Shown here piece after piece: positions 33,768-42,516 of a stretch of DNA of 50,799 nucleotides (positions within the stretch are counted from its first letter, which is position 1; every line of letters starts with the position of its first letter). The notes beneath the pieces were generated by a model that searched no databases, was not told the DNA's origin, and saw nothing but the letters and a program-made list of their open reading frames with translations. Position numbers and translations under genes: made by a program. Where the stretch lies: positions 1-50,799 of the forward strand of contig NVQL02000060.1 of the NCBI GenBank assembly GCA_002400495.2, given 5' to 3'. This DNA is from Alphaproteobacteria bacterium. Lineage in GTDB: Bacteria > Pseudomonadota > Alphaproteobacteria > Rhizobiales > OSC116.

Positions 33768-34973
33768 TTAAACACTAGCAATCGCAATCGCAATGCCTTG
33801 GCCAACACCTATGCACATTGTTGCCAAGGCAAGTTTACCATTGGTCTTTGAAAGTTCCATTGCAGCGCTTCCAGTAATTCTTGCGCCAGACATGCCAAGT
33901 GGATGACCGAGCGCAATCGCCCCACCATTTGGGTTCACAAAGCCAGCTTTTTCATCAATGTTTAACTCACGCAACACGGCAATTGCTTGGCTGGCAAAGG
34001 CTTCATTAAGCTCAATGATATCAAAGTCAGAAGGTTTGATGCTTAGTCTATTGCATAGTTTCTGAGTGGCAGGTGCGGGCCCGAATCCCATTAGTCTTGG
34101 CTCGACACCAGCAGTGGCACCGCCGATGATTCTAACAATTGGTGTAAGACCATGTTTTTTTGCCGCCTCTGCAGAGGCAATAATTAATGCCGCTGCGCCA
34201 TCATTTACCCCTGAGCAATTACCAGCAGTGACGCTGCCATTGTTGCGAAATGGTGTACGTAAACCTGCCAATTTTTTAAGTGATGTTTTTCGTGGATGTT
34301 CATCAACTTCAACAAGATTTGGTTCACCCTTTCGCATAGGAATAATCACGGAAGTGATCTCTTCTGCCAAACGGCCATTTTGCTGTGCAGCGGCAGCTTT
34401 TTCTTGACTGCGCATAGAAAATTCATCTTGGTGCTGACGGCTAATGTTAAATTCTTTAGCAACATTCTCACCAGTTTCGGGCATGCTGTCTACGCCATAT
34501 TGTTTTTCCATTAATGGGTTAATAAATCGCCATCCAATTGTTGTGTCGTGAATTTCAGCCGCTCGTGAATATGCGCTTTGCGCTTTAGGTAAAACAAATG
34601 GTGCGCGGCTCATGCTTTCGACACCGCCAGCAATTATAAGTTCACATTCGCCAGATTTTATGGCGCGGGCGGCGGTTATAATGGCATCCATACCAGAGCC
34701 GCAAAGCCTATTCATAGTTGTCCCTGGCACATTACTTGGCAAACCCGCCAATAATGCAGACATGCGTGCTACATTTCTATTGTCTTCACCTGCTTGGTTG
34801 GCGCAACCAAAAATCACCTCATCGACTTCATCCCACATAACATTGGGATTTCGACCCATAAGAGCTTTTAAAGGAATTGCGCCCAAATCATCTGCCCGAA
34901 CCGAAGCCAATGCACCGCCAAACTTGCCAATTGGTGTTCGGATATAATCACATATATAAACGTCTTTTGTCAT
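33768..34973 (-). CDS. pcaF: 3-oxoadipyl-CoA thiolase
   Basis: A 401-residue thiolase that splits 3-oxoadipyl-CoA to succinyl-CoA and acetyl-CoA. The nucleophilic Cys is in N-R-L-C-G-S-G near residue 91, with N-E-A-F-A near 340, G-G-A-I-A-L-G-H-P-L-G near 356 and the second Cys in T-M-C-I-G-V-G near 388. The stretch G-C-A-N-Q-A-G-E-D-N-R-N-V-A-R-M is typical of PcaF and not of acetoacetyl-CoA thiolases. It follows pcaJ by 16 bases and completes the beta-ketoadipate pathway. Confidence 0.92.
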   Translation of the reverse strand: MTKDVYICDYIRTPIGKFGGALASVRADDLGAIPLKALMGRNPNVMWDEVDEVIFGCANQAGEDNRNVARMSALLAGLPSNVPGTTMNRLCGSGMDAIITAARAIKSGECELIIAGGVESMSRAPFVLPKAQSAYSRAAEIHDTTIGWRFINPLMEKQYGVDSMPETGENVAKEFNISRQHQDEFSMRSQEKAAAAQQNGRLAEEITSVIIPMRKGEPNLVEVDEHPRKTSLKKLAGLRTPFRNNGSVTAGNCSGVNDGAAALIIASAEAAKKHGLTPIVRIIGGATAGVEPRLMGFGPAPATQKLCNRLSIKPSDFDIIELNEAFASQAIAVLRELNIDEKAGFVNPNGGAIALGHPLGMSGARITGSAAMELSKTNGKLALATMCIGVGQGIAIAIASV

Positions 34974-34989
34974 TAGTTTCTTTCAAAGT

Positions 34990-35766
34990 TTATTTGTTAG
35001 TATGCGCGATTCTGGTTCGCTCGTTTAACTCTCGTAAAACGTTTAATTCATTTGTTGTTGGTTCAGGCGTAGTCTCCAAATTATCAGCAAAACTCACTTG
35101 CCAGCCGACTGAATTTTGCACCTGTTCGCGTGTGACATTTGGGTGTAGCGAAACCACAGTAAACTCCTTACTTTCATGATTTGGTTTCCAAATGGCTAAA
35201 TCGGTGATTAACAATGTAGGGCCTTTGGTGGTGATGCCCAGACGTTGTCTATGGTCACCGCCTTCACCATGACCAAATGAAGTGTAAAAATCAATTTTAT
35301 CTACAAAGCTGCGTTTTGACTGCTTCATAGTGATGAAAATTTCTTGGCATGATGATGCGATTTCTGGTGCACCACCACCACCGGGTAGGCGAACTTTTGG
35401 ATGGTCATAGTCACCAACTACTGTGGTGTTAATATTACCAAATTTATCTAGTTGAGCGGCACTCAAAAAACCAACAGTCACGCGCCCACCTTGCAACCAA
35501 TAGCGAAACATTTCTGGAACAGAGACGGTGGTTAAGGCAGTGTCGCACAATTCTCCGTCGCCGATAGAAAGTGGTAAAACGTTCGGTTCAGTGCCGATTG
35601 TGCCACTTTCATAGATTAGTGTGATATCTGGAGAATGGGTTAAACGTGCGACATTACACGCAGCAGATGGGGCGCCAATGCCAACAAAGCAAACATCATC
35701 ATTTTCCAAAACACGGCTTGCGGCAATGGTCATCATTTCATCGGAGTTGAATTTTAAATCAGTCAT
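34990..35766 (-). CDS. pcaJ: 3-oxoadipate CoA-transferase subunit B
   Basis: A 258-residue beta subunit of 3-oxoadipate:succinyl-CoA transferase. The catalytic Glu is in Y-E-S-G-T-I-G near residue 51, and L-P-G-G-G-G-A follows near 120. The open frame continues upstream to 35880 inside pcaI, but I start at the ATG ending at 35766, which has GAGGA seven bases before it and overlaps the pcaI stop (TAATG). Works with PcaI to activate 3-oxoadipate. Confidence 0.9.
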   Translation of the reverse strand: MTDLKFNSDEMMTIAASRVLENDDVCFVGIGAPSAACNVARLTHSPDITLIYESGTIGTEPNVLPLSIGDGELCDTALTTVSVPEMFRYWLQGGRVTVGFLSAAQLDKFGNINTTVVGDYDHPKVRLPGGGGAPEIASSCQEIFITMKQSKRSFVDKIDFYTSFGHGEGGDHRQRLGITTKGPTLLITDLAIWKPNHESKEFTVVSLHPNVTREQVQNSVGWQVSFADNLETTPEPTTNELNVLRELNERTRIAHTNK

Positions 35767-36617
35767 TATATATTCCTCAAATGGGTAATGCGAGCCGCAA
35801 AATCTTCGGGCTTTGCATCTAATACATTTTCCTTCATCCATGAAGTAAACAAATCCCGATCGGCCGCAATTTTGTCCCATTCTAAATAAGCAGAGTTGTC
35901 GCGGTCATAATATCCATGTGCATATGAAGGATGAGCACCACCCGGCACAATAGCGATCGCTGAGATTGTCCAATGCGGTAGAATACAAGCATTTGAATGT
36001 GTGTCGAGACTATCTACAACTTCTTCGACTGTAACAACTGCGCGTTTCGCTGCCAAAACAGCTTCTTTTTGAACGCCAATAATTCCTTCTAGCAATACAT
36101 TGCCCTTTTTATCGGCCTTTTGTGCATGGATAAAGGAGACGTCAGGTTTATGGGCAGGGACCGCGGCGAGTTTTTCACCCGTAAAAGGGCAAGTGATTGA
36201 TTTTATTTTTGGGTTTACGGCTGGTAGCCCCGCACCCAAATAGCCCCTAAAAACCGCACATGGCAGGCCAGAAGCGCCAGCTTCATAGGCATTAGCCATT
36301 GCAGCATGAGAATGTTCTTCTATTTCAATGGAATGTGGCCAGTTATTTTCAACCGCATCACGCATACGTCTTAAAAGCCCCACTCCAGGATTGCCAGCGT
36401 AAGAAAAAACTAGTTTTTTTGCCATACCCATACCGATCATTTGGTCATAAACCACATCAGGCGTCATGCGTATTAAAGTTAGGTTTTTAAATTGCTGGCG
36501 AATGGCCTCGTGTGCTGCCGCATGGGGGATTAGATGAGTGAATCCTTCAAACGCAACGGTATCGTTGTCGTTTAAATTTTCGGACACTGCTTTGCTGAGG
36601 TTTGTAAATATTGTCAT
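35766..36617 (-). CDS. pcaI: 3-oxoadipate CoA-transferase subunit A
   Basis: A 283-residue alpha subunit of the CoA-transferase. The family's glycine-rich S-Y-A-G-N-P-G-V-G and E-E-H-S-H-A-A-M segments are present, and the N-terminal D-T-V-A-F-E-G-F-T-H is typical. The start is taken at ATG 36617 (MTIFTNL); the open frame to 36659 would run into the operator region. It is first of the minus-strand pcaIJF operon and divergent from pcaR. Confidence 0.9.
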   Translation of the reverse strand: MTIFTNLSKAVSENLNDNDTVAFEGFTHLIPHAAAHEAIRQQFKNLTLIRMTPDVVYDQMIGMGMAKKLVFSYAGNPGVGLLRRMRDAVENNWPHSIEIEEHSHAAMANAYEAGASGLPCAVFRGYLGAGLPAVNPKIKSITCPFTGEKLAAVPAHKPDVSFIHAQKADKKGNVLLEGIIGVQKEAVLAAKRAVVTVEEVVDSLDTHSNACILPHWTISAIAIVPGGAHPSYAHGYYDRDNSAYLEWDKIAADRDLFTSWMKENVLDAKPEDFAARITHLRNI

Positions 36618-36635
36618 TTTGTAAGCCTTAGAAAA

Positions 36636-36657
36636 TACGCATTGCGTACAAAAGTAC
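36636..36657. promoter_or_regulatory. Candidate PcaR operator between pcaI and pcaR
   Basis: The 92-base gap between divergent pcaI and pcaR has two overlapping inverted repeats: TACGCA-T-TGCGTA (36636-36648) and GTAC-AAAA-GTAC (36646-36657). An IclR-type activator/repressor bound here could control both directions. The similarity to published PcaR sites was not tested. Confidence 0.55.
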
Positions 36658-36709
36658 AATATGCTACAAGTTATTAGCTGAAGCGCAAAAAACAGTCAAG
36701 AGAAGAATA

Positions 36710-37486
36710 ATGGAACCAAATAAAGCCGCTCGCAATAAAGATCATATCCAGTCGGTAGAGCTGGTGTTTAAGGTTGTTGAGATATTAGCCGAACATCCAT
36801 ATGGTCTGGTTTTAACTGAAGTTGCGGAATTAGCAGATATAACGCGTCCCGCAGCGCGGCGTTACCTGCTTTCATTGGTTGCTAATGGTTATGCCTTACA
36901 AGAGAAAAGGCGTTTTAAATTGTCATCGCGTATAGTTTCCGTTGCGCGCCAGTGGATTAGTAATGCTCAAATTTGGCGATTGGTGCAACCAATTCTGAAT
37001 GAAGTGACCGATAAATTGCATGAAAGCTGTTCGATCGCTGAAATTTCAGGTCAAGACATTGTGTATGTCGCGCGTTCAGCGGCGCGCAGAATAATGACTG
37101 TTCAAATTTCTGTAGGCACACAAATGCCAATATATTGCACCTCAATGGGGCAGGTTTTATTAACTTATCAATCGAAGCAAGTTCAAACAGATCTTATTTC
37201 GAAAATGAATTTTAATAGGGGCACTGAAAAGAGCATTGCCACCTCAAAAGAAATGTCCACTCGTATTAATCTCATTAAAAAGCAAGGATATGTCGTTGTT
37301 GATGAGGAATTGGAGTTAGGGCTATGTTCATTAGCAGTTCCAATTAGGCATCCAGATGGGCAGGTAAAAACAGCGCTAAATATATCAGCGCCAACATCTC
37401 GTTTCTCGTCAATAGATTTTGTTGAAAATGCACTTCCCGTATTGATCAAAGCTCGAGATGAAATTGAAACCTTGATTATTGACTGA
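36710..37486 (+). CDS. pcaR: IclR-family regulator (PcaR-like)
   Basis: A 258-residue IclR-family protein. The winged HTH (about 14-75) contains E-V-A-E-L-A-D-I-T-R-P-A-A-R-R-Y-L-L and the effector domain includes A-R-S-A-A-R-R-I-M and the family's C-T-S-M-G-Q-V-L-L near 143-151. The double Ala-Arg-Arg in the HTH is typical of the PcaR/PobR/CatR branch. Being divergent from pcaI, it most likely activates pcaIJF with 3-oxoadipate as effector. Confidence 0.88.
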   Translation: MEPNKAARNKDHIQSVELVFKVVEILAEHPYGLVLTEVAELADITRPAARRYLLSLVANGYALQEKRRFKLSSRIVSVARQWISNAQIWRLVQPILNEVTDKLHESCSIAEISGQDIVYVARSAARRIMTVQISVGTQMPIYCTSMGQVLLTYQSKQVQTDLISKMNFNRGTEKSIATSKEMSTRINLIKKQGYVVVDEELELGLCSLAVPIRHPDGQVKTALNISAPTSRFSSIDFVENALPVLIKARDEIETLIID

Positions 37487-37564
37487 TACTATATTGAACC
37501 CATTCCACATATAAAATTGACCACGAAGTAAAAATAACGATCAAACTAACCAATAGGATTTTTT

Positions 37565-38488
37565 ATGAAAGCAGCTTATATCACAGCCCATGGTGGCGCC
37601 GATGTCTTGGAATATGGTGATATGCCAGACCCTGTCGCTAAAGCCGATGAAGTTTTGGTTGATATTCATGCTGCCAGTGTCAATGGCGCTGATTGGAAAG
37701 TGCGTGAAGGCAAGACCAATCAGTTGACAAGTTTCCCCTATATTCTGGGTCGTGATTTTTCTGGCATCATCTGCGCTGTGGGTAGCCAAGTAACCGACCT
37801 TAAGGTTGGGGACGCGGTGTTTGGCGTTTGCCCCCGCGACCACGAAGCCGCCTATGCCGAAAAAATCGCCATAAAAGCTAATATGTTGGCTTTGAAACCA
37901 GATGCAATTGATCATGTCGAAATGGCGTCGGTTGGCCTCATTGGCCTCACTGCTTTGGTTTCGATAGAAGATGAATTACAGCTTCAATCGGGTGAAACTA
38001 TCCTTATTCAAGGTGGTGCGGGCGGTGTGGCGAGTTTCGCCATTCAACTGGCAAAACATATTGGCGCTCATGTCATCACCACAGCGAGTGCAAAAAATCA
38101 CCCTTATATAAAAAGCCTTGGTGCTGATCAGATCATTGATTATAACAACCAAAACTTCACTGATATTGGCAAAATTTGCGATGCTGTATTCGAAACTGTT
38201 GGCGGTGAAACGGCTTTGCAGTCTTTCAAAGTGTTAAAAAAAGGCGGGCGCGCTGCTTTCATTGCATCTGGTAAACAAGCCCCTAAAGCACCATCGGCCG
38301 ATTACACTTCCATTCGCCCACAAGTTGGCCGTAGCCGCGCACATTTGGAAAAAATCGCGGCATTGGTTGAACAGGCTATTGTTAAATTGCCAGAAATCAC
38401 CCAATTCACTTTGTCAGAAGTCGCAAAAGCTCATGAAATTAGCCAATCTCAACATTTGCGTGGCAAATTAACCTTTAAAATTAGATAG
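37565..38488 (+). CDS. Zinc-free NAD(P)-dependent alcohol dehydrogenase / quinone oxidoreductase
   Basis: A 307-residue medium-chain reductase. It has the GroES-like N domain (S-V-N-G-A-D-W-K-V-R-E-G) and the nucleotide motif I-Q-G-G-A-G-G-V-A-S-F-A-I-Q-L-A-K near residue 149, the quinone-oxidoreductase version of the Rossmann loop. Structural and catalytic zinc cysteines are missing, as in QOR/YhdH relatives. Substrate unknown; it lies between pcaR and the LysR gene and may not belong to either pathway. Confidence 0.86.
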   Translation: MKAAYITAHGGADVLEYGDMPDPVAKADEVLVDIHAASVNGADWKVREGKTNQLTSFPYILGRDFSGIICAVGSQVTDLKVGDAVFGVCPRDHEAAYAEKIAIKANMLALKPDAIDHVEMASVGLIGLTALVSIEDELQLQSGETILIQGGAGGVASFAIQLAKHIGAHVITTASAKNHPYIKSLGADQIIDYNNQNFTDIGKICDAVFETVGGETALQSFKVLKKGGRAAFIASGKQAPKAPSADYTSIRPQVGRSRAHLEKIAALVEQAIVKLPEITQFTLSEVAKAHEISQSQHLRGKLTFKIR

Positions 38489-38578
38489 TAATTCAAAACA
38501 CCAATTATCTCGCTGACTCAGACGATTATGATGGTTGATTTTTATAACACTGGGTGGAACTGAAAAGGGAGCAAAACG

Positions 38579-39517
38579 ATGATGAATTCCAAATCGACTT
38601 CTGATTGGGAGCCAGATATCCGCACTTTGCGATGTTTCATAACCGTGTCTGAAGAGCGTAACATCACCCGCGCCGCAATGCTTTTGCACATCGCGCAGCC
38701 CGCCCTTAGCCGTCGGATGGCTAAGCTTGAGCATGATTTAAAGTTATCGCTTTTTGATCGTTCGGTTCGCGGGGTAAATCTAACACCTGCGGGGAAGATT
38801 TTACTCGATCGTGCGTATGTAATTTTTGAACAATTGGCGCAAACTTATCATGATGTGACCGCCAGTTCCAAACGTCCAGCTGGAACAGTGGTTGTTGGGA
38901 TGCCCCCTACACCAGGGGAATTTATCGTTCCACCTTTGTTGAGTAGAATAAAAAAATCTTTTCCTGATATTGAATTGCGGTTTCGTGAGGGGTTCAGCAG
39001 AGAATTGGAGGATTGGCTTTTGAACGGGCAGGTCGGTTTGGCAGTTATGCACAACCCACCTGATCGAGCCGATATTTCTCGAAAGGAATTGTTGGTCGAA
39101 AAGTTACATTTGATTGGGCAAAAAGGGACTTTAGACCAATCTGTCTACACATTGGCTGAAGCGGCAGCCCTACCGTTGATTATGCCATCGCGGGCGAATT
39201 ATCTACGTATTTTGGTGGACCAGCACGCCAAAGAGAATGGTTATAACCTGAATGTAACGCAACGAGTGGACGGGGTTTGGCACCTCAAAGCCCTTGTGCG
39301 TGGCGGACATGGGTTTACTCTGCTTACCTTTGGTGGGGTCTTGACTGAATTTCACCTTGGTACCCTCATGGCCGCCCCGATCATCAAACCAGAAATAAAA
39401 TGGCAATTATGCACTGCGACAAAGGCCGATCAACACCAGAATATGGCTATTCGTGAGGTTGAAAAAACCATTGCCGAGATTGTTGCAGATCTGGTCGCCA
39501 GAAATATTTGGCACTAA
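38579..39517 (+). CDS. LysR-family transcriptional regulator
   Basis: A 312-residue LysR regulator. The HTH begins D-I-R-T-L-R-C-F-I-T-V-S-E-E-R-N-I-T-R-A and includes Q-P-A-L-S-R-R-M-A-K-L-E; the effector domain starts with G-T-V-V-V-G-M-P-P-T near residue 99. It lies 113 bases before the second TRAP operon in the same direction and is the best candidate to regulate it. The effector is unknown. Confidence 0.88.
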   Translation: MMNSKSTSDWEPDIRTLRCFITVSEERNITRAAMLLHIAQPALSRRMAKLEHDLKLSLFDRSVRGVNLTPAGKILLDRAYVIFEQLAQTYHDVTASSKRPAGTVVVGMPPTPGEFIVPPLLSRIKKSFPDIELRFREGFSRELEDWLLNGQVGLAVMHNPPDRADISRKELLVEKLHLIGQKGTLDQSVYTLAEAAALPLIMPSRANYLRILVDQHAKENGYNLNVTQRVDGVWHLKALVRGGHGFTLLTFGGVLTEFHLGTLMAAPIIKPEIKWQLCTATKADQHQNMAIREVEKTIAEIVADLVARNIWH

Positions 39518-39630
39518 CCATGCTCAAATGGCATTGAAGTTATAGCGAATTAGCATTTTAAGCATGAATGATTTTATGGCATTCATTCTCTTAAGGTTAG
39601 TCAAAGGGACTGGTCCTAAGGGAGGAAAAA

Positions 39631-40632
39631 ATGAAAAAATTAATTTCGGTCGCTGTTATGGCGAGCATGATGGCCAGCGTTGCTGTCGCCGACACATTTA
39701 AATGGATCACATATAAACCACAAGGAGCAGGGGACGCACAAGCGATCACGACTCAATGGTTTGCTGATCAATTTGCTGAACGCACCGGTGGTGCCCATGA
39801 GATAGAAATTTTCTGGGGTGGATCTGTTGCCAAAGCAAGAGAAATTCCCGAAGTGTTGGCTGCTGGGGTTGGCGATTTTGGTGATGTTATTACGCCATAT
39901 TTCCCCGACTTATTGCCGCTTAACAACGCTGTTGGGTTTTTTATTCCACAACCAATGGATACTGCTGCGGTAGGCGAAGCCATGATAAATTGGCATAAAA
40001 CATACCCGCAATATGCTGAAGAATTGGCGGCGCAAAATCTGCGCGCAATCGGCTTTCGTCCGTTGGAAAGCTATGGCCTTTTGTGCACCAAACCTGTGAG
40101 GTCGATTGAAGATTTAAGTGGGTTGCGCATACGGTCTTACGGGTTTGCCTATCCTACGTTGATTGAAGCTATGGGAGCCACACCTGTGTCGATATCGACT
40201 TCAGATGCCTATGAGGCATTGCAGCGTTCCATTATCGATTGTAGCCCAATTGGGCCAGCGTTGGCGCGTGCATGGAAATATGACGAGGTAGCAAAATATT
40301 ACATTGAAGTGCCTTTTGGCGCATCTTTTGGCCATATAATCTCGATGAATCTTGATAGCTATAACGCAATGGACGATGAGACACGTACCATTGTCGATAA
40401 ACTCGGCGAGGAATATCTTACAGAATATAGCGATATGCTCAAAGAAGATGCCGAGCGCTCACGTGAGCTGTGGAAGGGTGATCTTGGTGTTGAAGTTATC
40501 AAGTTCCCCGAAGGTCAATTAGAGGCATTGATCTCTGATGAAAATGTCCAAAATGTTCGCAAGGAGTGGATCGAAAAGGCGAAAGCTTTGGGCGTTCCCG
40601 TTGATGCAATTCTTGAAAAGCTAACTTTTTGA
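39631..40632 (+). CDS. TRAP transporter substrate-binding protein (DctP family)
   Basis: A 333-residue periplasmic binding protein with a signal peptide of about 20 residues (SVAVA-DT) and GGGAGG upstream of the ATG. The mature start T-F-K-W-I-T-Y-K-P-Q-G-A-G-D and G-L-R-I-R-S-Y-G-F-A near residue 165 are DctP features; the Arg there usually binds the ligand carboxylate. It is only distantly related to the two copies at 26165 and 45923. First gene of an operon with dctQM and four enzymes. Confidence 0.87.
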   Translation: MKKLISVAVMASMMASVAVADTFKWITYKPQGAGDAQAITTQWFADQFAERTGGAHEIEIFWGGSVAKAREIPEVLAAGVGDFGDVITPYFPDLLPLNNAVGFFIPQPMDTAAVGEAMINWHKTYPQYAEELAAQNLRAIGFRPLESYGLLCTKPVRSIEDLSGLRIRSYGFAYPTLIEAMGATPVSISTSDAYEALQRSIIDCSPIGPALARAWKYDEVAKYYIEVPFGASFGHIISMNLDSYNAMDDETRTIVDKLGEEYLTEYSDMLKEDAERSRELWKGDLGVEVIKFPEGQLEALISDENVQNVRKEWIEKAKALGVPVDAILEKLTF

Positions 40633-40640
40633 ATAAATGT

Positions 40641-40669
40641 TGCCAGCACAGGGTGATTTTGTGCTGGCA
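40641..40669 (+). other. Hairpin after the second-cluster dctP gene
   Basis: A perfect 10-bp stem, TGCCAGCACA / TGTGCTGGCA, with a 9-base loop lies between dctP and dctQ. It also argues against the upstream start of dctQ at 40637, which would place the stem inside the coding region. Confidence 0.78.
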
Positions 40670-40684
40670 GCTTGGAGATCCCCA

Positions 40685-41206
40685 ATGAATTTAATCTTAC
40701 AATTACGCAACGGCTTTGGCCGTGCGTTAAACTTTTGCGGGCTTGCTGCTGGGTTTATTTTACTGGCGGTCATGACATTAGTCGTGGCGAATGTGTTGCT
40801 TCGGTATCTATTTAACGCGCCTATTGCTGGAACGTTGGAGATGACTGAAGGCGCCTTACCACTCATCATTTTCTTGTCCCTTGCGATGACACAATATGAG
40901 GGTGGGCATATAAAAGTCGTTTTGCTGACTAGAAAACTATCTCAAAGATTGCAACGTGCGGCGGTTGTATTTGCGATGCTTGTAGGAGCCGCTTTTTTTG
41001 CATGGGCAAGCTATGCCGGTTGGATGTCTATGGCAAAGTCTATTGCCATTGGCGAAATAGAGCGTGGTTCAATTCGATATCCCCTGTGGCCAGTTAAGGG
41101 CACGATTGCATTGGGAATGAGCCTGCTCACACTACAGTTTTTAATTGATGCACTATTGGCCGCCCTTGGTGGCGAATTACCCAATGCTGAAGCGGAGGAA
41201 ATATAA
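40685..41206 (+). CDS. TRAP transporter small membrane subunit (DctQ family)
   Basis: A 173-residue inner-membrane protein with four hydrophobic segments and the typical V-L-L-R-Y-L-F-N-A-P and S-L-A-M-T-Q-Y-E-G-G-H-I-K-V patterns. The ATG at 40685 has GGAG eight bases upstream and follows the hairpin; the longer frame from 40637 has no ribosome binding site. The stop overlaps the dctM start (TAATG). Confidence 0.86.
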   Translation: MNLILQLRNGFGRALNFCGLAAGFILLAVMTLVVANVLLRYLFNAPIAGTLEMTEGALPLIIFLSLAMTQYEGGHIKVVLLTRKLSQRLQRAAVVFAMLVGAAFFAWASYAGWMSMAKSIAIGEIERGSIRYPLWPVKGTIALGMSLLTLQFLIDALLAALGGELPNAEAEEI

Positions 41207-42516
41207 TGAGTAATTTAGTTATTGGTCTATTGGGAACTGCAGCTTTGTTTGCAGGTATTCTTCTTGGCGTAAATGTGATGGTTGTACTGGGACTCGTGGG
41301 CGCACTCGGGCTGGCTGCGTTGGTTGGTTTTGGCGCATCTACATCCCTTTTGTCGACCGTGTTTTTTGATACAACACATTCGTTTCATTTTTCGGTTATT
41401 CCGCTGTTCCTGTTGATGGGGTTCTTTGCCATGCGTGCTGGGCTGGGAGAAGATTTGTTTGAGGCAGCTTCTAAATGGCTTGGTGGCTTGCGTGGCGGGT
41501 TGGCAATTTCAACTACATTGGGTGCGGCTGCGTTTGGTGCAGCTTCTGGTTCATCCGTAGGCACTGCGACCATATTCACCAAATTGGCGCTTCCTCAAAT
41601 GTTGGATCGTGGCTATGATAAGAGCCTTGCATCCGCCTCTATCGCCATTGCAGGGACACTGGCAGTTATGATCCCGCCCTCGGCATTGATCGTGGTTTAT
41701 GGCATTCTAACCGACAGCTCGATTGGTGCGTTGTTGATTGCAGGCTTCATACCGGGCATTTTGTTTGCACTCATTCTTTGTCTGGCAATTTGGATTCGGG
41801 TTAAACTTAACCCAGAACTTGCACCACTTGACACGCGTACCTATTCTTTGAAAGAGAAAGTTCTGTCTTTGCGGATGGCTGGACCACTGATGCTGATCAT
41901 CGTGGTTATTGTTTCGGGGCTTTATTTAGGAGTTTTTACACCTACTGAGGCAGGAGGGATTGGTGCAGGTCTAACTTTCATTCTGGCTTTAATTCGCCAT
42001 CGCGGGATTAAAGGAATAGAAATGCGCGAAACGCTTTTGGAAACAATGCGTACAACCGCGATGATCTTTGCTATTTTGATGTGCGCTTTACTTTTCTCGA
42101 AATTTCTAGCTTTGTCAGGCATGACAAATGCGGTTGGCGGCTTTTTAACAGGTCTTGATGTGAACCGATGGGTCATCGTGTTGCTTGTTGCGCTTATCTA
42201 TCTGGCACTCGGGATGTTAATGGATGCGCCTGCTTTATTAGCTATCACTTTGCCTATCACCTATCCAGTGATGATGGATCTAGGTTTCGATCCGATTTGG
42301 TTTGGCATTTTTGTGGTGCTTCTGGTTGAAATTGGAGCCGTCACACCGCCAGTTGGTATCAACTGTTTCGTGGTGCAATCAGCCTCGGATGGACGGGTTC
42401 GTCTTGAAGATGTTTTCCGTGGGTTGTTGCCATTCGTATTGGCTGGGTTCGTCATGCTTATATTGCTTTGTGTATTTCCGCAGATTGCGCTGTTTCTTCC
42501 TGAGAGGATGAAATGA
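41206..42516 (+). CDS. TRAP transporter large membrane subunit (DctM family)
   Basis: A 436-residue protein of normal DctM length with about 12 membrane segments. Motifs: A-A-S-G-S-S-V-G-T-A near residue 110, M-I-P-P-S-A-L-I near 152 and T-P-P-V-G-I-N near 382. It completes the second TRAP importer. Its stop codon overlaps the GST start (ATGA), so import and metabolism are translationally linked. Confidence 0.89.
   Translation: MSNLVIGLLGTAALFAGILLGVNVMVVLGLVGALGLAALVGFGASTSLLSTVFFDTTHSFHFSVIPLFLLMGFFAMRAGLGEDLFEAASKWLGGLRGGLAISTTLGAAAFGAASGSSVGTATIFTKLALPQMLDRGYDKSLASASIAIAGTLAVMIPPSALIVVYGILTDSSIGALLIAGFIPGILFALILCLAIWIRVKLNPELAPLDTRTYSLKEKVLSLRMAGPLMLIIVVIVSGLYLGVFTPTEAGGIGAGLTFILALIRHRGIKGIEMRETLLETMRTTAMIFAILMCALLFSKFLALSGMTNAVGGFLTGLDVNRWVIVLLVALIYLALGMLMDAPALLAITLPITYPVMMDLGFDPIWFGIFVVLLVEIGAVTPPVGINCFVVQSASDGRVRLEDVFRGLLPFVLAGFVMLILLCVFPQIALFLPERMK

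Noticed and set aside
35767..35880. 38-codon upstream extension of pcaJ
   Set aside because: It lies in the end of pcaI in another frame; the ATG at 35766 has a good ribosome site and family-type start.
39563..39585. ATGAATG / CATTCAT inverted repeat before the second dctP
   Set aside because: The stem is only 7 bp and AT-rich, which is not distinguishable from chance here.
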